From: a bacterium UBP14_UBA6098
Lineage (GTDB): Bacteria > UBP14 > UBA6098
Direction: 5' to 3'
Length of the DNA stretch: 64,000 bases
Assembly (NCBI GenBank): GCA_002428525.1
Contig: DIWU01000014.1
Location: 34,977-98,976, forward strand
The stretch's first letter is position 1; each line of letters starts with the position of its first letter. This document shows positions 33,501-42,460 of the stretch, in pieces. The position numbers and the translations under genes are program-made. The notes beneath the pieces are model-generated. The model saw only the letters and a program-made list of their open reading frames with translations. It was not told the DNA's origin and searched no databases.

Positions 33501-35892
33501 TTTCGGGGCATTCGCAGGATGAAATAATTCTACCGTCTCCGTCAATATCTGTCGGGGCTATGACATAAGCGGAAAAATCGCCGATCTCGACGAAGACATC
33601 GAAACACCGCTCGGAGATATTAGGGCCGCAATAGTCCGCGCAATTATCTTCCGCAAAGACACAGGCCGAAAGGCTGTCGCCATTTAGAAGGCTATCGAGG
33701 AAAACAGCCGAGGTCGAAAACGCGGTCGTGTCGTATAAGCCATTGCGGTATATGACGATAGAGTCTATCGCCGAGATCCCGCATAACGAGTCGATGGCCT
33801 CGAAGGCAAGCTCGAACTCCGATTCCGTGGCGGTTTCCGGCGAGGTCATCGAGATCGCCGGCTCGTTGTAATCGGCGATGAAGCGGCTCGAAACAACGCT
33901 AACCAACGGAGTCCCATGAACATCCTCCGCGGCGAGCAGGCTGAAATGCATCGTATCGCCGCTTTCCCAGCAAGGCGCGGTGGGCGTGAATACAAGTAGC
34001 GACTCGCCATCCCAGCTAAGTTCCGGCGTAGCAATATCATAGACTATCCCCTCGACCTCGAAGCGTATCGACGAGGTGTCGATTCCGTCCTCGTCGTGAA
34101 TCGCGAGGATTATCGGCTGGCAATCGCAGGCGCTGACCGCAAAGCCGCTACTGTCTAAGTCCACCGGCTCGATGATCCGCGCGGTCGGGCCGCCGGAGAA
34201 CTCGACATAGACCCACCAGCAGGTGTCCGGCGCGGTGTTCGGCGGGCAGTAGTCGTAACCGGGCCAATCGGCGATATCGATCACGCAGATGCGCAGGCTG
34301 TCGCCGTTTTCGGCGTAGTAGAAATCAACAAAAGTCGAGCGAACAAAGAAATAAATCCCTAAAAGTGAGTCTTCGCGCCAATGTTCAAGGGCAAATAGGC
34401 TCGTAAAGTGGGGGCAGATCGAGTCGATGACCTCGGCGCCGAGGGTGAAGCTCACCGGATAATCCTCGAAAACAGTCCCCGGCGGAGGGGAAAAGCCGCC
34501 GAGCACGACCGGCGGGTCGAGATCGACGAGGAAGCTACATTCGATGGGCTTCTCGATCGGGCAACCTATATCGCTGTAAGCTGAAACGAGAGTGATTATC
34601 ACTGTGTCCCAGCTCGCAAAGGCCATCGGAATCGCGGAGGGGTCGAAATCGAGGCGCGAGGCGCCGTCCCAAATAAGCGCGGGGTTTGGGGCGTGTATTA
34701 TAGTGTCCAGAACGCCGCCTCGGCCGGAGACCTGAATTCGCAGGGTGAAGGTCGCCGGGTCGATCGCATGGCCGCTCGTGTCGAAAACCAGCCACGAAAC
34801 GCCCTGATCGGCGCAGGTTGTGATATAGCCGCAGGAATCGGGATAGACGATCTGCGCCATCGGGCCGGCGGCGCAGGCGAAGGTTCTAAATGAACAGGAG
34901 TCAAAGCCCCAATTGCAGAAGCCGTCGCGGACAGCGATGCGCGCCCATGCCGAATCGCAGGAGACCGGCGGCACAGGCCAAGTGAAAACAGTGTCGGTTA
35001 GGATAATAGTGTCGATTTCGCCGCAGAAGCCGATAAATAAAGAGCATTCGTCATGGGACCAGAAACTGTCGTCGATAGTCCAATGTAAAACCAAGGTATC
35101 GCCGTAGAAGACTGTGTCCGCAGGGCAAGCGATCGAAACGACCGGCGCGCGGGAGTCGAGACAACCTATTGAAATTAAAGGCGTTATCGAATCGCCAACG
35201 ATTCGCGTTTGAAAATTACAGCCCTCGAAATCGGGGAAATCGTCGGAAAGTAACCATTGGAAGCAGTGAATGCCGGTATCTGAGACAGTTCCGAGGTGGC
35301 CGAAATCTCCGATGAGCGAGGACATCGGCACCCCCCAACCGGCGCCGCCGTCGGAGGAGGCCGAAATACCGATATTCCACGGCGGCTCGCAGGTCGATTC
35401 GAGGCGGTAGCAAATCTCGACGATATTAATCGAGTCGCAGTCGGCTTCCTCGACGAACCATAGGCTGTCGAAGCGGCTCGAACAGGCCGGCTCGATGAAG
35501 AATCGCCAGCATGTGTCGAGCTCGTTCGGCGGGCAGGTGCATGCGAGGGTGTCGAAGATCCGGTCGATAGCGCGGATGCATACCTCGACAGTGTCGCCGG
35601 GGGAGAAATCGCCGGGGATTAACGGAGTGGCCGGGTAATCGGTCGAATCGGTGCCGTTCACGATGACGGTTGTGAGGACGCTGTCGCCCCAAACGCCCGC
35701 GCCGCGGTCGTCGAGGGCGAAAATGATTGTGACGAAGGTATCCGCTAAAGTCGTGTCCGCGGGCGGAAAGGCCGAGCCGGCGGCGATATAGGGCGGCGAA
35801 TGGTCGATAATAAACGAGCATTCGAGGGCGCCGAGGCCGGCTGAGCACAGCGCCGCGATCACGAAAATATATGCCGCAAAGCGCCTATTCAT
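30502..35892 (-). CDS. giant secreted surface protein with repeated beta domains, CARDB-like domain and sorting domain
   Basis: A 1796-residue protein with a signal peptide (1-22). At least eight segments of roughly 150-200 residues follow, each opening with a VDLSPPVV-like strand (examples: LVDLDPPVV, IIDLSPPVV, TIDLSPPEV, VVDLAPPVF, LVDYSPPAV) and often closing with LDTCWxF-like strands, resembling Ig/cadherin-like repeats. It is unusually rich in Asp, Ser and Cys. Near the end a CARDB-like domain (NEANNSACASLDI) precedes a sorting domain, PNPFSPNSDLVNDEVKF to GIYVYLVIRGGE. It likely sits on the surface or is released through a type IX-like route. It overlaps the PorV-like/OmpA gene by 8 bases. 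Confidence 0.85.
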   Translation of the reverse strand: MNRRFAAYIFVIAALCSAGLGALECSFIIDHSPPYIAAGSAFPPADTTLADTFVTIIFALDDRGAGVWGDSVLTTVIVNGTDSTDYPATPLIPGDFSPGDTVEVCIRAIDRIFDTLACTCPPNELDTCWRFFIEPACSSRFDSLWFVEEADCDSINIVEICYRLESTCEPPWNIGISASSDGGAGWGVPMSSLIGDFGHLGTVSDTGIHCFQWLLSDDFPDFEGCNFQTRIVGDSITPLISIGCLDSRAPVVSIACPADTVFYGDTLVLHWTIDDSFWSHDECSLFIGFCGEIDTIILTDTVFTWPVPPVSCDSAWARIAVRDGFCNWGFDSCSFRTFACAAGPMAQIVYPDSCGYITTCADQGVSWLVFDTSGHAIDPATFTLRIQVSGRGGVLDTIIHAPNPALIWDGASRLDFDPSAIPMAFASWDTVIITLVSAYSDIGCPIEKPIECSFLVDLDPPVVLGGFSPPPGTVFEDYPVSFTLGAEVIDSICPHFTSLFALEHWREDSLLGIYFFVRSTFVDFYYAENGDSLRICVIDIADWPGYDYCPPNTAPDTCWWVYVEFSGGPTARIIEPVDLDSSGFAVSACDCQPIILAIHDEDGIDTSSIRFEVEGIVYDIATPELSWDGESLLVFTPTAPCWESGDTMHFSLLAAEDVHGTPLVSVVSSRFIADYNEPAISMTSPETATESEFELAFEAIDSLCGISAIDSIVIYRNGLYDTTAFSTSAVFLDSLLNGDSLSACVFAEDNCADYCGPNISERCFDVFVEIGDFSAYVIAPTDIDGDGRIISSCECPEIIWYIGTEIPIIDSLITLFVGEEVWTAEDSVFQYFAVGESLVWNADGSVCFDDGEIVPFHLLLLVDESGDSFTAAIGDTMIIDLSPPVVEFASPFPSTSSRSPIIKILPNDLLGGVDFTSFALSAGGIDGGAGSPYTSLSGDTIVFDIGLSPDSFAYGDTVLVELTIWDIVDYCEPNRLDTSWSFVIADTVPPEAILLSPFIGAGSACADQRVEWFLSDGETGIDSTRIWVSADGAVFSALDPALELDFTGVLVFTPLSDWVEGAHSVCLDSVYDLFGNALPAAVCADFTIDLSPPEVVFLEPPCSSVLRDSLAGIIFALADDLSPVYFGRTWLILGADSLPITSDTTAITPAIIDTVWRDGDTVRYCVYTADSADFCTGENDTLACCEFYIELSALSAEAIYPLDGAATSCSLQTAVWFFSGAATRDYIHVVLNDTSDFTSHSAEISFAGDSLFFTPISPWINGDTIELCLVDAADSFGVHIEDTVCVVFVVDLAPPVFADPTPTGAIAEIAPSIRLRLWDEIAGLDSDSIEMTIDGAVVGASLSDDTLGFEPSDIGMFWLGGDTVTVCVRAADLALYCGANADLLCWEFFIVTGGPEIAVVEPAADSLWSACLGQGAALTLFDPEGIDTASIGLTVNGEASTEWVFRGDSLFYMPAGGPLDGDTITVCVRASDMLGNPSDSAVCVTYLVDYSPPAVVSIVPAPGSLIGAGITISVFLADSGSGIAESSLSLIVNGSRYFPGDGYLSWNGAELNLIPESSFVPGEEVLVCLDSILDSPDLCEPNALDSCWLYNVELLPDLWTSGEFVSLSPSTVSEGDSFVFEGIGFYSGTGVLPGTFVEIRAGASVLKSTEYIGLAPGDTIRESLVISSLEPNILSGAPICLALDAYDNIFESNEANNSACASLDIVSKDCSARPNPFSPNSDLVNDEVKFTYPGMSLEGAKIEIYDARGRLAAKLEDISSWDGRDLAGNPLPKGIYVYLVIRGGEVLCKGTVHIAR

Positions 35893-38632
35893 CGGCTGTT
35901 CCCCTCGTTTCGGTGATAACGACTACAACCCTGCGGTTGATCGTTCGGCCCTCGGGAAGTTCCTCGGCCCCTATCAGCCTCTTCGACAGCTTGCCATCCT
36001 CCCAAAACTCGATGGTATATGGCTCCGAGGCGGCATAACCCCTGCTCGAGATACTGACCTCGTTCTCGGCCATCCAGCGGTCGAGTGCCTCGCGGCTATC
36101 GAGGCCGAGAAGGCCCTTCATATAGGCGAAAAGCCTCGTCTCGACGGCCTTGGCCCTCTGCTCGGAAAGCTCGATATTTCGGCGATGTCCGCCGATCTCG
36201 TCTGTATGTCCTTGAAGCTCGGCGGAGATAGACACGCCGTCCTGCGCGCCCTTTTCGACGATATGCCGCGCAACCCATTCGAGCCGATCCTCGAGGAAGC
36301 TCGACTGCGCCGAAGGCCCGTCGAATATGAATTGCACGAGAAGCAGTCTGTCGATTCGCTCCTCGCGAAGCATAACCTCCGCGCCGATCTCATTTTCGGT
36401 GCAAAGTTTCGAGGCCTGCCCGAGCTCGTCGAGCGCGGAGAGGCACAGGGAAAAGCGTTTGCCGAAGGGGATAATTCCGCCCTCGCGGTCTTTCCAATCC
36501 CAGCGAAGGGCCTTTTTCACAGGGCCTTTGCCGGTGGCGAGCTCGTGGAGGGTTCGGCCGGCCTCGTCCACGAGAGACAGGCGCCATTCGGAGATGCCCG
36601 CCTCGGAGGCCGCGGAGAGCGAGATCACGCAGTCGGGAAGCTCGCTCGGTTGGTAGCTCAGCGCCGAATGAACCTCTCGCGGCTTGAAGGCGATGGCGTC
36701 GCCGGTTAAGAAGATGAGCGCTGAGTCGGCGGGGATACTATCGTCGGCGCCGGCGAGGACTCGATCGGAGTAGTATTCGGGGAGGTTCGCGAGCAGGAGT
36801 TCCTTGATCTTGAGCGCGCGGAGGATCGCCGCATCCAAGGCGTTGCCGGCTGAGGAGGCGCGAACGACGAGCATAGCCATCGGGTTCGCCCGAAGCGCTG
36901 TGATAACTGAATCTGCGATGATAGCGGCATCTGCGGTCGAGAATTCATCGGCTCGGGGCCGAAACTCGAGCCGGGGCATAACGACCGAGATCTCGGCCCT
37001 TCGGTTCTCGCTATCGACAAGTCGTTGATACTCTTGATATTGGCTTCGTCGTGGGATTCGCTGGCGATCGGGGGCATCAGCGCCAATTTTAACCCTATCG
37101 GCAGAGCCGGGCGCGAGCCTCGACAGCGCCGACCTCACGGCAGATGCTCTATTTTCGGCAATCTCACGCAAGCCCGGCTCGGAAAGCTCGTCGAAATAGC
37201 CGTTGACGATAAAGACTGCATCGGGGTTACTGGTCAGCCTTTCGGCGAGCAATTCGAGAAGGGGGTCGAACCGCGGGTCAATCTGAGAGGAGGCGGCCTC
37301 GAAGAATACCGCCGGCACGATCGATTCGTCCTGATTGATATACTTAGCCGCGTCGATTTTTGCGGCCTTCGGGGAGGCCTCGATCGCGAGCTGTGGCGGC
37401 GCGAAGGCAATAGCGACCGCGCTCGAGCTATTATTGTCCTCGCTCGACTCGACGAATTCGTCCTTAGGATCGACGTTGACCTCGAAGCTGTAAACCCCCG
37501 CGGAATCGAAGGTGAAGGGGAGGCGGATCAGCGAGGGTTCCCCCTCGACTATCGAAATCTTCGTGAACGGCTCGAGTTCGAGGCTGTTCAAACTCAAGCC
37601 CACGAGGACATCGGAGAAATTCCCGCCCTCGGCAACGAGGCGGATCGTGAGGAAACCGGTATCGCCCAAGGCGTATCTTTCCCTGTCGAGGGAGAGCGCC
37701 GCTGAGAGGTCGGGCAGTTCGAGTTTACGCTCGAAGAAGCCCGTGAGGGCGAGGTTGTGTCCGCTCGAGGCTTGTCCCAAATCGCCGCGATGGAGTTCGA
37801 AGCTATAATCGAATCGTAGCGGGATCCCCCAAGGGAATCCGAGGGCGATCCCGAAGGATATATCGCGCTCGTCGAAGGCGGCGTTCAGCTTCAAGACCTC
37901 GGCAATAGGGGGGGTTTCATAGCCGAGTTTGTAGGCGATCTCGCTTCCATCCGGCGCGGAGGGGGAAAGGCCGGCCTCTGCGAAGAATAGACCGAGATTT
38001 CGCGGGTTGAATGAGGCGGTCGCGCCGAATGATCTGCCGATATTGGATTCGAGATTGTCCCTGAGGGCAAGATCGGGATCGAGGAGGTTTTCGGCTGATA
38101 AGCCAATAAGGAGTTCGTTCACCGGGGAGAAGGCAAGGCCGAGGTCCATTGAAAAGGCGGCCTTCGAGTATCCCTCCGAGAAAACCGGATCGTCGGGGAA
38201 ATCCTCCGAGCCGAGATCGAATTCGCCCCTTTGAAAGGAATCGTAGAAAAGACGGCCTCTCGCGCCGATCGCGGCCCTCCCGAGCCGCCTCGACAGGACG
38301 AGGCCGAGGTTGTTCATCGAGTAGATATTCGATTGGAGCAAGCGCCATTCCGCGCCGGCCTCGAAGGCCCCGAGGCCTCGCCGGTATTCCGCGCCGGCGG
38401 AGCCGATATAATCGCCGATTCCCGCGAAGGGTGCCGAATATGCCAATGTGAAAAAATCGATACCGGCGAGCGAGGCCGTCGCGGGATTGCCCGCGGAATA
38501 GACCTCCGTTCCGCAGAACGGGCGAAGGCCGCCGAGCCCCTCGAGCGCCGAAAGGTCTGTCGAGCCGATCAATGCGGGGGCAAGGCAAGCTAAGAAAAGA
38601 ATACATCTCATCGCTCGTCGGAGTTTATACAT
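35885..38632 (-). CDS. PorV-like outer-membrane barrel fused to a CARDB-like and an OmpA domain
   Basis: A 915-residue protein. After a signal peptide (to about residue 23), residues about 30-310 look like a PorV/PorQ-type barrel (AGNPATASLAGIDFFTLAYSAPFAG, repeated short beta strands). Residues 320-400 resemble a CARDB domain (FVESSEDNNSSSAVAI). The C-terminal 450 residues include two OmpA-like segments, the last with the peptidoglycan-binding pattern LQGHTDEIGGHRRNIELSEQRAKAVE. PorV-type proteins help export and anchor sorting-domain cargo; fusion to OmpA and co-transcription with the giant protein suggest a dedicated exporter-anchor pair (inference). ATG 38611 is an alternative start. Confidence 0.85.
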   Translation of the reverse strand: MYKLRRAMRCILFLACLAPALIGSTDLSALEGLGGLRPFCGTEVYSAGNPATASLAGIDFFTLAYSAPFAGIGDYIGSAGAEYRRGLGAFEAGAEWRLLQSNIYSMNNLGLVLSRRLGRAAIGARGRLFYDSFQRGEFDLGSEDFPDDPVFSEGYSKAAFSMDLGLAFSPVNELLIGLSAENLLDPDLALRDNLESNIGRSFGATASFNPRNLGLFFAEAGLSPSAPDGSEIAYKLGYETPPIAEVLKLNAAFDERDISFGIALGFPWGIPLRFDYSFELHRGDLGQASSGHNLALTGFFERKLELPDLSAALSLDRERYALGDTGFLTIRLVAEGGNFSDVLVGLSLNSLELEPFTKISIVEGEPSLIRLPFTFDSAGVYSFEVNVDPKDEFVESSEDNNSSSAVAIAFAPPQLAIEASPKAAKIDAAKYINQDESIVPAVFFEAASSQIDPRFDPLLELLAERLTSNPDAVFIVNGYFDELSEPGLREIAENRASAVRSALSRLAPGSADRVKIGADAPDRQRIPRRSQYQEYQRLVDSENRRAEISVVMPRLEFRPRADEFSTADAAIIADSVITALRANPMAMLVVRASSAGNALDAAILRALKIKELLLANLPEYYSDRVLAGADDSIPADSALIFLTGDAIAFKPREVHSALSYQPSELPDCVISLSAASEAGISEWRLSLVDEAGRTLHELATGKGPVKKALRWDWKDREGGIIPFGKRFSLCLSALDELGQASKLCTENEIGAEVMLREERIDRLLLVQFIFDGPSAQSSFLEDRLEWVARHIVEKGAQDGVSISAELQGHTDEIGGHRRNIELSEQRAKAVETRLFAYMKGLLGLDSREALDRWMAENEVSISSRGYAASEPYTIEFWEDGKLSKRLIGAEELPEGRTINRRVVVVITETRGTADE

Positions 38633-38641
38633 CGTATAGTA

Positions 38642-38669
38642 ATTATCTAAAATTATCCCCGCGGGTCAA
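38642..38669 (-). promoter_or_regulatory. sigma70-like promoter, near-leaderless
   Basis: On the minus strand TTGACC (38669-38664) and GATAAT (38647-38642) are 16 bases apart; the -10 box ends nine bases before ATG 38632. This would drive the surface-protein operon. Confidence 0.5.
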
Positions 38670-38791
38670 GTTCAAACTTTATTAAAAAAACGAGTGTTCG
38701 ATGACGATTTTCGGAAAAAACCTTGCAATAGCGAAGAATCTATTTATTTTAAAAGCAAAATTTCAAGTTTTATCAAATTCGAGGAGGAAGG

Positions 38792-39964
38792 ATGAGAAAC
38801 AAATTCGCCCTTATCGTTATGATTGCAATCGCGTTGGCGTTTTTGGCCTGCCAGAGCGCGGAGCTGACCTCCGCCAAGGTTTATGTCCAGCAAAACGACT
38901 ACTCGAAAGCGCTGGAACAACTCAAAATAGCCGAACAAAAAGAGCCGACCAACCCCGAGGTCTTCATTATGCTCGGCAAACTTTACGCCGAGATGGACAG
39001 CTTCGCTCAGATGACCCGCGCCTTCGACCGCGCGCTGGAGCTGGACAGCACCGAGATAAAAGATATTCGCGCATGGCGCATCGATAAGCGCGCCGATGTC
39101 TTCCGCAAGGGGCAGAAGTCCGGCGAGAATCAGAAGTGGGACGAGGCGATTCGGCATACCGAGACCGCCGTCATGATCGATCCCTCCTACGCCGACGGCT
39201 GGTCGAATCTCGGCTTTTTTTACCAGAAGAAAGGCGACAAGGACAAGGCTCGCGACGCCTATTACAAGGCCTTCGAGCTCGATAATACGAATGTTATGCT
39301 CGCGAAACAGGCCGCGGTCTTCAAATACAACGACGGCGACCTCGATGGGGCTATCGGGATATTGAATTCGGTAATCGAGGCGGGGAAGCCCGATGTCGAG
39401 ACCTATACGCTCTTGGCCAACTTCTATGTCGCAAAGGGCGAAGCGGCAAAGGCCGACGAGGTCCTCGACCTCGCGCAGGCCCTCGATCCGAACAACGCCG
39501 ATCTGCTTTTCGATCGCGGAGTGGCGAAATACAGCCAGAAGGATTACGAGGGCGCAATCGTTTATTTCGGCAAGATACTCGAGATCAACCCGACAAACCG
39601 CGACGCCCTGTATAACCTGTCCCTAAGCCAATTCAGCGCGGGCAAATACGCCGACGCAATCGTCACCTCAGAGAAGCTCGTCAAAAACAACCCGCAGGAC
39701 AAAGAGGGCTGGGATCAATATTCGCTTTGCCTTCTCCGCGGCGAGCAGGTTCAAAAGGGCAAGGACGCCAATCTTGTTGTCGAGTCGATTGGCGCGATGG
39801 AGGCCGGCGATCTCGACACCGCGATCAAGAATCTCAAGGGCGTCACCTCGAAGAATAAAGACTGGTGCGCGGCATGGGCGGTTCTCAAGATCGCTTGCGA
39901 TCAGAAGGGCGACGCCGAGGGTTCCGCGGCGGCCCAGAAGGGCCTCGACGGTTGCGGAAAATAG
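38792..39964 (+). CDS. TPR-repeat lipoprotein
   Basis: A 390-residue lipoprotein: signal peptide with lipobox LAFLAC (Cys about 20), then tetratricopeptide repeats through the protein (YSKALEQLKIAEQKEPTNPE, KARDAYYKAFELDNTN, YEGAIVYFGKILEINPTNRD). Probably an outer-membrane-linked scaffold facing the periplasm. GAGGAAGG precedes the start. It is divergent from the PorV-like/OmpA gene and ends in a clear terminator at 39994. Confidence 0.85.
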   Translation: MRNKFALIVMIAIALAFLACQSAELTSAKVYVQQNDYSKALEQLKIAEQKEPTNPEVFIMLGKLYAEMDSFAQMTRAFDRALELDSTEIKDIRAWRIDKRADVFRKGQKSGENQKWDEAIRHTETAVMIDPSYADGWSNLGFFYQKKGDKDKARDAYYKAFELDNTNVMLAKQAAVFKYNDGDLDGAIGILNSVIEAGKPDVETYTLLANFYVAKGEAAKADEVLDLAQALDPNNADLLFDRGVAKYSQKDYEGAIVYFGKILEINPTNRDALYNLSLSQFSAGKYADAIVTSEKLVKNNPQDKEGWDQYSLCLLRGEQVQKGKDANLVVESIGAMEAGDLDTAIKNLKGVTSKNKDWCAAWAVLKIACDQKGDAEGSAAAQKGLDGCGK

Positions 39965-39993
39965 CTCGGATCGAGCCGATTGAAATCTTATTC

Positions 39994-40020
39994 GGGGAAC
40001 CGCAGGGTTCCCCTTTTTTT
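39994..40020 (+). terminator. Rho-independent terminator
   Basis: GGGGAACC pairs with GGTTCCCC around a 4-nt loop, followed by seven T residues, 30 bases past the TPR lipoprotein stop and directly before priA. Confidence 0.9.
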
Positions 40021-40025
40021 GGAAA

Positions 40026-42455
40026 ATGAACCCTAAATTCGCAGATATAGCTATTCCCTCCGGGCCGAATATGAGCCTCACCTATGAGGTTCCCGAGTGG
40101 GCCTCGGGGATTATCCTTCCGGGAATGCGGGCTGTTGTGCCCTTCCGGCAGAGGCATGTAGTCGGGGTTGTTGTGCGCCTTCTCGACGAGACCTCTGTGG
40201 CGAAAACCCGGGCAATCACCGAATTGCCGGATGAAAAGCCGCTTTTCACCCCCGAAATCCTGCGCCTTCTGAACTGGATATCGGATTACTACTCATGCTC
40301 CCGCGGCGACGCCTTTCGCGCGGCGCTTCCGGGGGGTATCGGCATCGATGTCGAGCGCGAGATCGCGCTCGCCGGCGAGGAAGCTGATCGCGAGGGTCTT
40401 TCGGCGAAGGCCGGAAGATTGCTCGAAATCCTCGAGCAAAGGGGCGATCTGAAGGAGGAAATCCTCTGCAAGATCGCGGGCTCGCAGGGCTTCATCAAAG
40501 CCCTCGGAGAGCTTCGTTCGAGGGGGATCATCCGAATTCGCCTTAGAACTCGAAACAAACAGAGGCCGCTTTTAGTCGAGGTTGCGAGGCCCAAACTCTC
40601 GCGCGCGGAGCTTATCGAGCTTCTCGAGACGATTCGCGGCAACGCCCCCAAGCAACGCGAGCTTCTCGAGTTCCTTGCGGAGGATACAAGCGCGGAGCAT
40701 CCTCGCCGCGACCTGTCGGCCCGATTCGGTGCGGGCGCGGTGAAGACCGCAATCGAGCGGCAGTGGCTGAAGATCGAAACGGTGGAGGTTTTCCGCCGGC
40801 CGGAGAACGACCCCCGCTTGAAATCGAAGTATATCGGCCCGGAGCTTACCGAACTCCAGCTCGGTGCGGCCGCTCCGATAGTCGAAGCAGTCGAGGCGGA
40901 GCGCTTCGAGCCGTTCCTCCTTTGGGGCGTCACAGGAAGCGGAAAGACCGAGGTATATATGCGCGCGGCCGCCGCGGCCAGAGACGCCGGCAAGGGAGTG
41001 TTGATCCTCGTGCCGGAGATCGCCCTCACTCCACAGCTTTGGGGGCAATTCGAGGGCAGGTTTCCCGAGGAGGTCGCGGTGCTTCATTCGGCGCTCAGGC
41101 CCGGCGAGCGCTTCGACGCATGGCGCAAGCTCGCCGGTGGCGAGCTTAAGATCGCTATAGGTCCTCGGAGCGCGGTTTTCGCGCCGGTGAGGGATCTCGG
41201 ACTGATTGTCGTCGATGAGGAACACGAATCCTCCTACAAACAGGACGAGCCACCGCCCTACTACAGCGCCCGCGATGCGGCGGTGGTTCGCGCCTCGATA
41301 GAGGGATGCCCGGTTGTGCTCGGATCGGCTACGCCCTCGGCGGAGAGTTACTACAATGCGATCACCGGAAAATACCGACTCTTGGAGCTTCCCGAGCGAA
41401 TCCCCGGGGCCGAGTTACCGGGGATTAGAATTGTCGATATGACCGAGGAACGCGAGCAATTCAATAACTACAGCGTCTTCTCGCGGGTGCTCGAGGGCAA
41501 GCTCGTCGAGACTCTCGAAAAGGGATATCGCGCGATGCTTCTTTTGAATCGGCGCGGTTTTTCCTCCTATCTCCAATGCCCGGATTGCGGCTATATCCCG
41601 ACCTGCGAGTCCTGCGGAATAGGGCTGACCTATCACAAGGCGGACTCGACACTCAAATGCCATTACTGCTCGGCCGAGTTCCCCGCACCGGATACTTGCC
41701 CTGTTTGCGGCTCGAGCAAGATCAAGTTTCGTGGGCACGGCACCGAGCGAATCGAGGAGGAACTTGCTAAGATTGTTCCGCAAGAGAAGATCTTCCGCCT
41801 CGATGCGGATTCCGCGAAGGCCGAGGGCGTGGCGAAGATACTCCGCGATTTTCTCTCGACGCCGGCCTCGGTCCTTGTAGGGACGCAGATGATCGCCAAG
41901 GGGCACGATTTTCCCGATGTCGCGCTGGTCGGCGTGTTAAATGCGGATATCGGGCTGGTGATTCCTGATTTTAGAAGCTCTGAGAGGATATTTCAGTTAA
42001 TAAACCAAGTGGCGGGCCGCGCAGGCCGTAGCGATATCCGCGGAGAGGTGATAATTCAGACCTACCGCCCCGATTGTCCGGCTATCGATTTCGCAGTCAA
42101 TAGCGATGTCAAGTCCTTCTTCGAGTTCGAGTTACGCTCGCGCGAGGAGCTGAAATATCCGCCCTTCGGGAGGCTTGTGCGGGTTTTGGCCTTGGGCGAG
42201 GATCCCTCCGAGGTTCGGACGGCTATCTTCACACTCACGAGGGAGCTTGCGAGGGTCCAAGCCGCGAAGAGGGATTTTACACCACTCGGGCCGGCCTCGT
42301 GTCCGCTTTCAAAGTTGAGAAACAACTATCGCTGGCATCTGTTTTTAAAGACGGATAAAATCAAATCGACGCTCGATACAGTTAAAAGAATAGTCGAAAA
42401 GATCCCCGGCGATGTCCGATATAAAATTATTGTCGATCCTCAAAACCTATTGTAA
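40026..42455 (+). CDS. priA: primosomal replication protein N' (helicase PriA)
   Basis: An 809-residue 3'-5' helicase that restarts stalled replication forks. It has the N-terminal 3'-DNA-binding domain (PGMRAVVPFRQRHVVGVVV), Walker A GVTGSGKTEVYM (about 301), DEEH box (about 396), GSATPSAESY, and a zinc region with eight cysteines (about 518-565: CPDCGYIPTCESC, CHYC, CPVC). The motif VGTQMIAKGHDFPDV is intact. It starts six bases after the previous terminator's T-run, so it needs its own promoter, which I cannot identify, or read-through. Confidence 0.96.
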   Translation: MNPKFADIAIPSGPNMSLTYEVPEWASGIILPGMRAVVPFRQRHVVGVVVRLLDETSVAKTRAITELPDEKPLFTPEILRLLNWISDYYSCSRGDAFRAALPGGIGIDVEREIALAGEEADREGLSAKAGRLLEILEQRGDLKEEILCKIAGSQGFIKALGELRSRGIIRIRLRTRNKQRPLLVEVARPKLSRAELIELLETIRGNAPKQRELLEFLAEDTSAEHPRRDLSARFGAGAVKTAIERQWLKIETVEVFRRPENDPRLKSKYIGPELTELQLGAAAPIVEAVEAERFEPFLLWGVTGSGKTEVYMRAAAAARDAGKGVLILVPEIALTPQLWGQFEGRFPEEVAVLHSALRPGERFDAWRKLAGGELKIAIGPRSAVFAPVRDLGLIVVDEEHESSYKQDEPPPYYSARDAAVVRASIEGCPVVLGSATPSAESYYNAITGKYRLLELPERIPGAELPGIRIVDMTEEREQFNNYSVFSRVLEGKLVETLEKGYRAMLLLNRRGFSSYLQCPDCGYIPTCESCGIGLTYHKADSTLKCHYCSAEFPAPDTCPVCGSSKIKFRGHGTERIEEELAKIVPQEKIFRLDADSAKAEGVAKILRDFLSTPASVLVGTQMIAKGHDFPDVALVGVLNADIGLVIPDFRSSERIFQLINQVAGRAGRSDIRGEVIIQTYRPDCPAIDFAVNSDVKSFFEFELRSREELKYPPFGRLVRVLALGEDPSEVRTAIFTLTRELARVQAAKRDFTPLGPASCPLSKLRNNYRWHLFLKTDKIKSTLDTVKRIVEKIPGDVRYKIIVDPQNLL

Positions 42456-42460
42456 ATATT

